NCBI GenBank assembly: GCA_037144095.1
Contig: JBAWXL010000262.1
Location: forward strand, 1-6,380
Reading direction: 5' to 3'
DNA: 6,380 bases
Origin: CAIXTV01 sp037144095
GTDB taxonomy: Bacteria; Bacteroidota; Bacteroidia; Bacteroidales; CAIXTV01
Part shown: one piece after another, positions 1-6,380 of the stretch
Layout of the letters: each line of letters begins with the position of its first letter
Numbering within the stretch: the first letter of the stretch is position 1
Made by a program: the position numbers and the translations under genes
Notes under the pieces: model-generated
Told to the model about the DNA's origin: nothing
The model's database searches: none
The model's input: the letters and a program-made list of their open reading frames with translations, nothing else

Positions 1-1000
1 AATTTGGATACCCTGCCGTTACCCAATAGGTTCCTGGTTGTTGCACTTGATAATATCTTGCATTAGAACCATCCTGCCAATTATAAAAACTAAATCCATT
101 TCCTGCATCAAGAATCATATTATCAGTAGAACAAAATTCTTTATCTGATCCTAAATTAATTATTGGAAGGGCATGAAAAGTAATATTAATACTATCTCTT
201 GCTGAACATCCATTATTATTAATAACTCTAACCCAATATATTCCACTTGAACTAATACTTTGGGTTTGACTTGCACTTCCGTTTTCCCATAAATAATTAC
301 TAAAAATACCTGGATTCAAAACTATGGTGTTGCCGGCGCAAAGCGTGGTGTCATTCCCAAGTGAAAATGTAAACGGAGGATAAATTTGAACTTGTATCGT
401 ATCACTAGCTTTGCAATTTGATGGACTTGTAACCTCGACCCAATATGTTCCTGATGTATTAACATTGATAGTTTGTTGGGTAGTTCCATCCTTCCAAAGA
501 TAGGTGCAATTCGGATTTCCTGCATTTAAAATTAAACTTGTATTAGAGCATAAAGAAGTGTCGTTTCCTAAATTCACTGTTAATTGATCGAAAGAGACAT
601 GTATAGTGTCAATTCCCTGACAGCCTGTAGAATTGCTTACTGTTACGCTATAGTATCCTGTTTGGGATACATTTAAAGTGGAGAGTTGGGTGTTATCGTT
701 CCAATGATATTGATTAAACCCACTTCCTGCATTTAATTGCAAAGATCCGCCTAAGCAAAGAGTGGTGTCGTTTCCTAAATTTACATGAACAGCAGGAGAA
801 TAATTAACCAGAATTGTATCAGTTGAAGTTCCGCAGTTGTTTGAAGCCTTAACCCACCAAGAACCCGGAGCGGTAACATAAAGTGTTGATGCCGTCGTAG
901 AGTTACTCCATAAATAGGATGTGTATCCACTTCCGGCTGAAAGCAGAATCCCTTGTCCCTGACATAAAACAGTATCATTTCCTAAATTAACAGGAGGTAA
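1..1000 (-). repeat. Protein-level array of ~69-residue Ig-like repeats within the large partial gene
   Basis: From about residue 605 the protein consists of successive modules, each opening with (V/I/F)xLGxDxxxC and closing with G-(T/Y/I/S)-(Y/W)-(W/S)-V followed by a second cysteine and a D-(T/S)-I strand. The opening cysteines are residues 617, 686, 755, 825 and 894, a spacing of 69, 69, 70 and 69. The closing cysteines are at 660, 731, 800 and 869, so each complete unit carries one pair 43-45 residues apart, probably an intradomain disulfide. A looser unit precedes the array (C544/C592). The DNA of the units is clearly diverged even where the protein signature is kept, which argues for old duplication under selection. 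The fifth unit is cut by the window edge. Confidence 0.85.
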
Positions 1001-2812
1001 ATTACCAACCGTAACCAGCACTTGATCGGTGGCAGTGCAATTGATTGAGTCGGTAACAGTCACAGTGTAAGTCGTAGTTGTAGAAGGATTGACTGTAATT
1101 TGTTGAGTGTTTTGCTGAGGTACAGTGTTCCAGGCATAAGAAACGCCTCCATGAGCGGTCAATGTGACCGGAGTAGCATTGCATACAATGGTGTCATTTC
1201 CGGCATTGGCAACAGGAGTTGATATTGATACCTTTACACTATCATTTCCCTGACACAAAGGTGAAAAAGTTATATCATCCAGAGCAAAATCATTTCCCGA
1301 ATTAATGGTATTTTGATTTACTACACAAATTGTAGCAGTGGTATTATTCCCTGAATTCCATAATTCATAAAAATTTTTCCATAAGCAATGTGTTGGATCA
1401 GCCGAAAAAGGAGTCCCTAATAAACTTCCATTAATTGAAAACTGAAGTAGCGCAGGATTTGAAGCATTTACACACATAACCCAGGTAGAAAAAGCATAAG
1501 TTGTGTTTGGAATAATTGGAACAGTTTGACACCAAACGTTTACATTTGGCAAATTCGATCCATTCACAACCATCATATTATCATTTGCTCCTCCTATCGT
1601 ATGGTCGGTACAATCCCAAAAGAATCCTGTGTTAGTAGAATAAGGTTGATCAGTAACATAATACATTCCCTGGTTCATGAGACTGGCGGAATATCCATAA
1701 TCACTGCTAAACCCTGTGTTCCCTAAAGTGAAATCTCCATTTACAATCACGTTGTCCATTGGAGAAAGGGCAGTTAATTGATAATTGGTAGTAACTGTTG
1801 GAGTGGCAATGGGGTTAGAAATAATAGCACTACTTAAACTTACTGTAGGAGTCCAATTATAATATATGCCACCTGTTCCATTCAACTGAGTATTGGCACC
1901 CAAACATATTGCTTTGTCAGGTCCGGCTTCGACACTAATTGGAGGATTAGTATTGTTGATGATTACCTGAACCGTATCGAAATGACTGGCAGCATCGTGG
2001 GCAACCACCCAATAGGTTCCACTATATAGAGCCGTTTCTACAGAATCCGTATATCCGGCAATGGGACTCCAAAGATTATTATACCATTGATAAGAATAAA
2101 CAGGTGTTCCACCTGTGGCAACAACGCGTGCAATTCCCAAATGATTTCCGGCACAAAGATTATTATACTCTTGCACCAAACTTAAATAAAAAGTAGGTGA
2201 GGCAAATCCCTTGACAATAAAATTATCGATTGCAAAAGCAGGATTGCTGCCCGAATTTCCATTGATAAATCCAAATCGAAATTTTAGCAAAGACTGATTG
2301 AGTAATGCAGGCAATTGACCAGAGTGTAATGTATAGGTTGTCCAGGTGGTTTGATTATAGAAATGATCAACAGGTATAGGTATACTTGTAAAATTAATTC
2401 CTCCATCGATGCTATATTGAAAAAAACCATAGCTATTGGCATTGCCGGCACATAACCATTGAAAACTAACAGTAACGCTATCGAACCCAATGGTATTTAT
2501 GGTCTGAATCATGGTGGTATAAATGGTAGCATTGCCGCTTGCAGGATAAAAGGAACAACAAAGTCCTCCGTTAAGAGGTAAATGTTTATTGTTATACACA
2601 TGCAAATAGCCTAATCCACCCTGATTGGGAGTTGCTCCTGTAAGTGCCCCTGTGCAATTATAAACATTATTTATAATCCACGCATCATCTATCGAACCAA
2701 ACAACCAGGAAGTAGTGCTTCCGTTGAAGTTTTCGGAATATAAAGTGGTTTGAGCTTTTACAGTGCAAATGTTCAAATACAGTAGAATGATAATGGTGAT
2801 TTTTTTATACAT
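1..2812 (-). CDS. Large secreted multidomain Ig-like repeat protein, likely T9SS cargo (3' end outside window)
   Basis: An uninterrupted frame of 937 codons runs from ATG at 2812 off the left edge. An in-frame TAG lies six codons upstream, so this ATG is the first possible start; no Shine-Dalgarno is visible. Residues 1-20 form a signal peptide (MYKK, hydrophobic core, VKA before Q21). About 22-203 is a jelly-roll-like domain resembling choice-of-anchor J/cleaved-adhesin modules (SENFNG near the start, AIDNF near the end). About 204-350 holds two Ig/PKD-like units. About 352-520 looks like a carbohydrate-binding, galactose-binding-like domain (NVIVNGDF start, LDDITF end). From about 530 to the edge run Ig-like repeats with the signature NLGNDTxLC...YLW...GxYWV. 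Family knowledge suggests export by Sec and then T9SS to the cell surface as an adhesin or structural protein. The sorting domain expected at the C-terminus is not in the window, so T9SS export is inferred. The ligand is unknown. Confidence 0.9.
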   Translation of the reverse strand, partial: MYKKITIIILLYLNICTVKAQTTLYSENFNGSTTSWLFGSIDDAWIINNVYNCTGALTGATPNQGGLGYLHVYNNKHLPLNGGLCCSFYPASGNATIYTTMIQTINTIGFDSVTVSFQWLCAGNANSYGFFQYSIDGGINFTSIPIPVDHFYNQTTWTTYTLHSGQLPALLNQSLLKFRFGFINGNSGSNPAFAIDNFIVKGFASPTFYLSLVQEYNNLCAGNHLGIARVVATGGTPVYSYQWYNNLWSPIAGYTDSVETALYSGTYWVVAHDAASHFDTVQVIINNTNPPISVEAGPDKAICLGANTQLNGTGGIYYNWTPTVSLSSAIISNPIATPTVTTNYQLTALSPMDNVIVNGDFTLGNTGFSSDYGYSASLMNQGMYYVTDQPYSTNTGFFWDCTDHTIGGANDNMMVVNGSNLPNVNVWCQTVPIIPNTTYAFSTWVMCVNASNPALLQFSINGSLLGTPFSADPTHCLWKNFYELWNSGNNTTATICVVNQNTINSGNDFALDDITFSPLCQGNDSVKVSISTPVANAGNDTIVCNATPVTLTAHGGVSYAWNTVPQQNTQQITVNPSTTTTYTVTVTDSINCTATDQVLVTVGNLPPVNLGNDTVLCQGQGILLSAGSGYTSYLWSNSTTASTLYVTAPGSWWVKASNNCGTSTDTILVNYSPAVHVNLGNDTTLCLGGSLQLNAGSGFNQYHWNDNTQLSTLNVSQTGYYSVTVSNSTGCQGIDTIHVSFDQLTVNLGNDTSLCSNTSLILNAGNPNCTYLWKDGTTQQTINVNTSGTYWVEVTSPSNCKASDTIQVQIYPPFTFSLGNDTTLCAGNTIVLNPGIFSNYLWENGSASQTQSISSSGIYWVRVINNNGCSARDSINITFHALPIINLGSDKEFCSTDNMILDAGNGFSFYNWQDGSNARYYQVQQPGTYWVTAGYPN

Positions 2813-2916
2813 AAAAATACTTAAGTCCTAAGTAGACGCGAATAATAAACTAAGAGTTGCATATGGAACAAAATAAATGCTTTATTTGATATGACTAAAT
2901 TACAAGTTTAGAGTGG

Positions 2917-2933
2917 ATGTCAGCATTTGACAT
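2917..2933. repeat. Small inverted repeat between the two large genes
   Basis: ATGTCA and TGACAT form a perfect 6-bp inverted repeat around a 5-base loop, in the 147-bp gap between the anchor-L gene and the partial Ig-repeat gene. No T-run follows on the minus strand, so it is not a convincing intrinsic terminator. It could be a weak operator or chance. The rest of the gap is AT-rich and holds no exact TAnnTTTG box, so I cannot assign the downstream gene its own promoter. Confidence 0.3.
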
Positions 2934-2959
2934 TCAATCATTGAAATATTGTAGCCATC

Positions 2960-5290
2960 TTATTTCATTATGGTTACAGTCCCGTGCTTTTGGTGCTTTA
3001 TATTTTCAGAGTCACTATAGGATATCCGATATACATATAATCCACTTGGGAGTGGCGTGCCTTTGAAAGTTCCATCCCATCCTTCGGTCAGGTCGAAAGT
3101 ATTAAACATTTGTTCGCCCCAACGATCGAATATTTGAAGATGATATTCGTGAATATTGGTGAAATAAACATAAAACATATCGTTTACTCCATCTCCATTT
3201 GGGCTGAAAGCATTTGGAATATAGATACTATAATCGGGCTTCACATAAACCGTTCGTGAAGTGGTGTCGGCACAGCCAAAATTATTTGTTACAATGAGCG
3301 TAACAAGATAGCTTCCTGAATCTGTATTAGGGAATTCATGATAGAATTGTTGCAGACCTGAAGTGGTTCCATCTCCTAAATCCCAAATGAGCAATGGCGA
3401 ATTACCGGTTGAAGTGTTAGTTATAAAAACATTGGTATTGCTAATGGAAACCGGATTTGGTGTGGTTACAAAACTTGCTGTTGGTTGAGGATATACCACT
3501 ACACTGGTGGTGGTGGTGTTTACGCATTGGTTGGTATCTTTCCCGATAACGGTGTAGGTAGTCGTGTAGGTTGGTGAAACTACCGGGTTTTGCGAGTTTA
3601 TTTGCGGAGCAAGACTTGGATCAACCGGAGAGGAAGACCAACTGATTACGGTTCCGCCCGATAAACTCAAGGTAGAAGTCCAGCCTGCGCAAATTGAATC
3701 GGGGTTTGAAGTGGCTGTCAAAGTGGGCAATGGGTTTACATATACATTCACCGAATCGACATCGCTACATAATTGTGTTACGGTTACAAAATAGGTTGTA
3801 TTGCTGGTGGGGTTCACCGAAATGCTTTGGGTGGGTTCTCCCGTACTCCATAGATATTGAGTCCCGCCGGAAGCTGTTAGTGTGGTTGCATCTCCAATGC
3901 AAATGGTTACATCCGTTCCTGCTCCGGCAAAAGTTCCTGCAACTGTTATCACTACAACTCCAGAATCGGAAGTGTGGCAAACATCTGTTACCATAACATT
4001 ATAGGTCGTGGTCACGCTTGGACTAACAATGATATTTGGGATGGTATCGCCTAAGTTCCATAGGTAAGAATAAGGCTGAATTCCGCCTGTAACGGTGGCT
4101 CCGATGGTGGCATATCCCCCGCATAAGGTTGTGTCGCCATAAGTAGTTAGTGAAAGGGGCATATTATCAATAATATGAACAACCACTGTATCGTAAGTGC
4201 TTTGACAAATAGATGTTTGAACAATAAGAATAACTGTTTCTGTGGGTTCGGGAATTCCATCAACAAGAGGATGAATAGTTAGCATAACCGAATCGGAGCC
4301 GGCAGGAATGATGGCGCTGGCAGGCAAAGGGGTGTAATCTGTTCCGGGAATGGCAGTACCACCTACTGTGTAATTTACAATCCAGTCGGCGGGGGCAACA
4401 AAGGGAAGGTGGAAAACCACATTGGCATCGCTGCAGCCTTCTATTGCGACGGTATCAAGAGCTGCCAGTGTATAATTTACATGAGTAGTAATATGGGGGC
4501 TGGTCAAACTATTGGCTTCCAAAAAAACACCTGAATCATAAGAATAGTCGCCCGCATCGCCAACAGCAAGTTTCATATGATATGAAGTGCATGGAACAAC
4601 TTTTGCCCAAGCGGTAAGTATGGTGGTCAGTCCATCATAAGAAATATAGGTTCCGTTGCTATTATTGACATAATAAGCGCAATTAGCACATGGACCGGTG
4701 TTTGTTGTTCCATTATTGACATTATTTATCGAAACTGCTGTACTAGTTGTGCCTGGTATGATGGCAATATTTTTATTGGTATACACCCCCCCTGCCGGGT
4801 TGGCACCTGAAATAAAAAACCCGAACACATCATTAAAAGTTGAGCCTACCCATTCAGGATATTCTTCTGAACCAAAAACATAACGAAATTTAATGGTGTC
4901 TGATTCGGGAATAAAATCAAATTGAAGCACCGAAGCATCATTGATGGTTGAGGTAACCAGGGTTTGCAACTGGGGGTCACCTCCCCCAAAATTATCAGTT
5001 GAGGCAAAATAAGACCCCACGCCTGCTGCATCAGTTGCCAAACCAGTGGTAAGTAAAATGCCTGCCGGAAAACCTAAACCGGTTGCATTTGTTCCAGTTG
5101 TAAAAGTGCCTGATGCTGCCGCTGTACCGGTGTAAACAAAATTGCTTACCGTAACTCCTCCTCCAACTAATACGTTTTGAACCATTTGCTGGGCTGTAGC
5201 GCCTGGAGTTACCACCAATTGAGAAAATACTGCGAAGGGGGAAATTTGTAGCAAAAGCAATAAACTTAGGCTAAGGATTATTTTTTTCAT
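2960..5290 (-). CDS. Choice-of-anchor L / Calx-beta / Ig-like / PKD protein with gliding-motility-associated (CHU_C) C-terminal T9SS sorting domain
   Basis: This is a complete 776-residue exported protein. Residues 1-23 are a signal peptide (MKKII, leucine-rich core, cleavage likely before Q24). About 25-262 is a choice-of-anchor L domain, recognisable by FRYVFGSEEYPEWVGS (135-150), FNDVFGFFISG (152-162) and CANC (201-204). About 275-375 resembles a Calx-beta domain (GTDYT at 316-320, DGIPEPTE at 344-351). Three Ig-like units follow at about 378-450, 451-519 and 520-602, with cysteine pairs 390/438, 464/508 and 534/589. A PKD-like domain spans about 603-685 (WDLGDG at 636-641). The CHU_C domain covers about 687-776 (FSPNGDGVND at 695-704, FDRWGE at 721-726, WDG at 738-740, ending IMK). 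In this family the C-terminal domain directs type IX secretion. A further in-frame ATG at 5344 would add 18 residues ahead of an intact signal peptide and lies upstream of the -7 box, so I chose 5290. Likely role: surface adhesin or matrix protein; ligand unknown. Confidence 0.93.
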   Translation of the reverse strand: MKKIILSLSLLLLLQISPFAVFSQLVVTPGATAQQMVQNVLVGGGVTVSNFVYTGTAAASGTFTTGTNATGLGFPAGILLTTGLATDAAGVGSYFASTDNFGGGDPQLQTLVTSTINDASVLQFDFIPESDTIKFRYVFGSEEYPEWVGSTFNDVFGFFISGANPAGGVYTNKNIAIIPGTTSTAVSINNVNNGTTNTGPCANCAYYVNNSNGTYISYDGLTTILTAWAKVVPCTSYHMKLAVGDAGDYSYDSGVFLEANSLTSPHITTHVNYTLAALDTVAIEGCSDANVVFHLPFVAPADWIVNYTVGGTAIPGTDYTPLPASAIIPAGSDSVMLTIHPLVDGIPEPTETVILIVQTSICQSTYDTVVVHIIDNMPLSLTTYGDTTLCGGYATIGATVTGGIQPYSYLWNLGDTIPNIIVSPSVTTTYNVMVTDVCHTSDSGVVVITVAGTFAGAGTDVTICIGDATTLTASGGTQYLWSTGEPTQSISVNPTSNTTYFVTVTQLCSDVDSVNVYVNPLPTLTATSNPDSICAGWTSTLSLSGGTVISWSSSPVDPSLAPQINSQNPVVSPTYTTTYTVIGKDTNQCVNTTTTSVVVYPQPTASFVTTPNPVSISNTNVFITNTSTGNSPLLIWDLGDGTTSGLQQFYHEFPNTDSGSYLVTLIVTNNFGCADTTSRTVYVKPDYSIYIPNAFSPNGDGVNDMFYVYFTNIHEYHLQIFDRWGEQMFNTFDLTEGWDGTFKGTPLPSGLYVYRISYSDSENIKHQKHGTVTIMK

Positions 5291-5331
5291 GATAAAAATT
5301 CTATATAAAAATACGTTGACTAATGACAAGA

Positions 5332-5339
5332 CAAAAATA
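5332..5339 (-). promoter_or_regulatory. Bacteroidota-type -7 promoter box for the anchor-L gene
   Basis: On the minus strand the sequence reads TATTTTTG, an exact match to TAnnTTTG. It predicts a transcript start near 5325 and a leader of about 35 nt before the ATG at 5290. No good TTG-type -33 element stands at the usual distance, so this is a moderate call. It lies downstream of the terminator of the FN3 gene, consistent with an independent transcription unit. Confidence 0.5.
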
Positions 5340-5384
5340 AACATAAAAAGGTTGCCTGAGACATTAAATTTAACATTTGATAAG

Positions 5385-5433
5385 AAAAAAGAAAAAGGGG
5401 GAAAACAGGAATTCCTGTTATTCCCCCTTTTTT
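5385..5433 (-). terminator. Strong intrinsic terminator of the FN3 gene (symmetrical, possibly bidirectional)
   Basis: A hairpin with arms 5392-5411 and 5412-5432 pairs A5-G5-AA-AACAGGAA with its complement, interrupted only by one unpaired A at 5420. In the direction of the FN3 gene it begins about 20 nt after the stop codon. A T-rich tail follows (the T5 of the arm, then C, then T6 down to 5385). The opposite strand also ends in a T-run (5428-5433), so the structure could terminate transcription both ways, although no plus-strand gene is seen. Confidence 0.85.
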
Positions 5434-5453
5434 AGATAGAGTTAATCGTCTGC

Positions 5454-6071
5454 CTACGATTTAACCCGGCTCACAATTGGGCTCCATGCCCCATCGCCCG
5501 TGGCATTAAGAGCGCGAACACGATAAAAATAACGAACACCGGGAAGCACAGCTTCGTCAACAAAAGTGGTTTTCGAAGTATTTTTAAAATGTTGCATAGT
5601 GGGAATGGTAGTCAAATTGGTTGGATCGGCGCCAACTCCTCTTTCCCATTCATAACGGTCGGCGTCAGGGTCAACCGTATTAGTTAAATTAAAACCATGT
5701 CCATCCAATTCATCCTGAATTTTAGGACTAAGATCGCCTGTAGGCAGAGGCTTCTTTTCATTGGTTTTACGAGCTTCAATACCATAATCCTGTAGTACAT
5801 CAGGGGTGGCGGTATGAAACCCGATGGCTTTGTTTTCAATAGTATCAGCTACTACATTCAAATTTTTTTCGAGTGTTCGGGCAGCTTTCTTTTTTTGAGA
5901 AAGTTGTGACTCGAGATGTTCAATGTCGGATTGCATTGTGTCGATTGAATCAATGTTTGCCTGAATGGTTACGGTGGTTTCAGCCTGACCTGTCCACACG
6001 CTTGAATGTTCATTCACTCCATTTAACAATTGAAAAAACCGATTTCTTAGGTTACTTAAATACACAAACAT
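5454..6071 (-). CDS. Small protein with helical N-terminus and C-terminal fibronectin type III-like domain, function unknown
   Basis: This complete 205-residue protein ends in TAG. The start at 6071 is fixed by AAGGAG five bases upstream. It has no signal peptide, lipobox or membrane segment, so it looks cytoplasmic. Residues about 1-82 are predicted mostly helical, with a charged, coiled-coil-like stretch around 40-75 (IDSIDTMQSDIEHLESQLSQ, then KKKAARTLEK). A linker rich in K and P follows at about 95-115. Residues about 119-205 resemble a fibronectin type III domain: YEWERG at 140-145, then PGVRYFYRVRALN at 177-189 and GAWSP at 194-198, matching the late strands of the fold. From memory it resembles a group of roughly 200-residue FN3 proteins of unknown function in Bacteroidota that have a helical front half; I could not check this. 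It is monocistronic, with its own promoter, ribosome-binding site and terminator. Confidence 0.88.
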   Translation of the reverse strand: MFVYLSNLRNRFFQLLNGVNEHSSVWTGQAETTVTIQANIDSIDTMQSDIEHLESQLSQKKKAARTLEKNLNVVADTIENKAIGFHTATPDVLQDYGIEARKTNEKKPLPTGDLSPKIQDELDGHGFNLTNTVDPDADRYEWERGVGADPTNLTTIPTMQHFKNTSKTTFVDEAVLPGVRYFYRVRALNATGDGAWSPIVSRVKS

Positions 6072-6076
6072 AAGTT

Positions 6077-6082
6077 CTCCTT
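6077..6082 (-). promoter_or_regulatory. Strong Shine-Dalgarno site of the FN3 gene
   Basis: AAGGAG lies five bases before the ATG at 6071, at the end of an A-rich leader. This is a near-ideal Shine-Dalgarno. It is notable because the two large genes in the window have none, as is common in Bacteroidota. It confirms the start codon and suggests efficient translation. Confidence 0.75.
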
Positions 6083-6126
6083 TTTTTAATTTGTTATTTG
6101 TTTTTTTGCTTTTCTGAAAAAGCCTT

Positions 6127-6134
6127 CAAAGGTA
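6127..6134 (-). promoter_or_regulatory. Bacteroidota-type -7 promoter box for the FN3 gene
   Basis: The minus strand reads TACCTTTG, an exact TAnnTTTG match, about 55 bases before the start codon. A T-rich stretch lies where the -33 element would be, but no clean TTTG is present. The expected transcript start is near 6120, giving a leader of about 50 nt. The 21-bp repeat array begins about 65 bp further upstream. Confidence 0.6.
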
Positions 6135-6199
6135 TATAAAAATTCAATTGAAAAAGTGTTTTGTTCTAAAAAATATTTTTATGCTGAAATGTTAAGAGG

Positions 6200-6380
6200 A
6201 AATTCAAGGATTAAAAATTGAAATTCCCAGATTACAATTTCTTTTTCCGGGATTATAATTTCTTATTCTAAAATAAAATTTTCTTATTTCAGGATTACAA
6301 TTTCTTATCCTAAGATTACAATTTTAAATTCCAGCATAAAAAATTTAAATTCCGGGATTACAATTTTAAATCCTAGGATT
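6200..6380. repeat. Array of 21-bp imperfect tandem repeats, about 8.6 units, continuing beyond the window
   Basis: Units begin at 6200, 6221, 6242, 6263, 6284, 6305, 6326, 6347 and 6368, each exactly 21 bp with no insertions or deletions; the last is cut by the window edge. The consensus is close to (A/T)(A/T)ATTCC-x-GGATTACAATTT(C/T). Units differ from one another by several substitutions. The core has dyad symmetry, clearest in the last unit as the perfect palindrome AATCCTAGGATT. The stretch 6179-6199 may be a badly decayed further unit. There are no spacers and no gene in it. It lies upstream of the FN3 promoter and could be a decaying minisatellite or a set of protein-binding sites in phase with two helical turns. 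Confidence 0.85.

Noticed and set aside
2765..2812. Lipoprotein signal in the partial gene (cysteine at residue 16)
   Set aside because: The residues around C16 (NICTVKAQ) do not form a lipobox. A standard signal peptidase I site before Q21 fits better.
2813..2959. One gene split by a frameshift between the two large genes
   Set aside because: The upstream protein ends in a complete CHU_C domain and the downstream one begins with its own signal peptide, so they are separate genes.
3694..3996. Plus-strand open frame of 100 codons inside the anchor-L gene
   Set aside because: It lies wholly opposite a well supported coding region, has no recognisable domain and has the composition of an antisense shadow. 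The other short frames opposite or within the two large genes were rejected for the same reason.
5291..5344. Longer start for the anchor-L protein at 5344
   Set aside because: It would put 18 residues ahead of a normal signal peptide and lies upstream of the -7 box at 5332-5339. ATG at 5290 fits better.
5873..6073. Plus-strand open frame opposite the FN3 gene
   Set aside because: It is antisense to a gene with a clear ribosome-binding site and FN3 signature, and its product shows no recognisable features.
6200..6380. CRISPR array
   Set aside because: The 21-bp units are directly adjacent with no spacers, and they vary from copy to copy. No cas gene is present.

Overview
The window reads as AT-rich DNA from a member of the Bacteroidota, probably of the Flavobacteriales/Chitinophagales kind. 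Three things support this. Two large secreted proteins are built from the Ig-like, PKD-like and 'choice-of-anchor' modules typical of type IX secretion system (T9SS) cargo. One of them ends in a complete gliding-motility-associated (CHU_C / type B) C-terminal sorting domain. Two genes are preceded by exact matches to the Bacteroidota -7 promoter element TAnnTTTG. The two large genes lack a Shine-Dalgarno sequence, which is also usual for this phylum.

All three recognisable genes lie on the minus strand, so transcription runs from right to left. Positions 6200-6380 hold a previously unlabelled array of 21-bp imperfect tandem repeats that continues past the window edge. Next come a promoter (6127-6134), a strong ribosome-binding site and a small gene (6071-5454). 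This gene encodes a 205-residue protein with a helical N-terminal half and a C-terminal fibronectin type III-like domain, and it has no signal peptide. A strong hairpin terminator (5433-5385) closes this unit. A second promoter (5339-5332) then drives a 776-residue exported protein (5290-2960) with the order choice-of-anchor L, Calx-beta-like, Ig-like repeats, PKD, CHU_C. After a 147-bp gap comes a larger exported protein (2812 to beyond position 1, at least 937 residues). It has an N-terminal jelly-roll-like domain, an internal carbohydrate-binding-like domain and an array of Ig-like repeats of about 69 residues, and its C-terminus lies outside the window.

The two large genes look like neighbouring T9SS cargo, probably cell-surface adhesins or structural proteins. 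No strong terminator and no clear promoter is visible between them, so co-transcription is possible. The small FN3 gene is a separate transcription unit. I see no defence system, transposase, CRISPR array, tRNA or rRNA. The least explained signals are the 21-bp repeat array and the small FN3 protein beside it.
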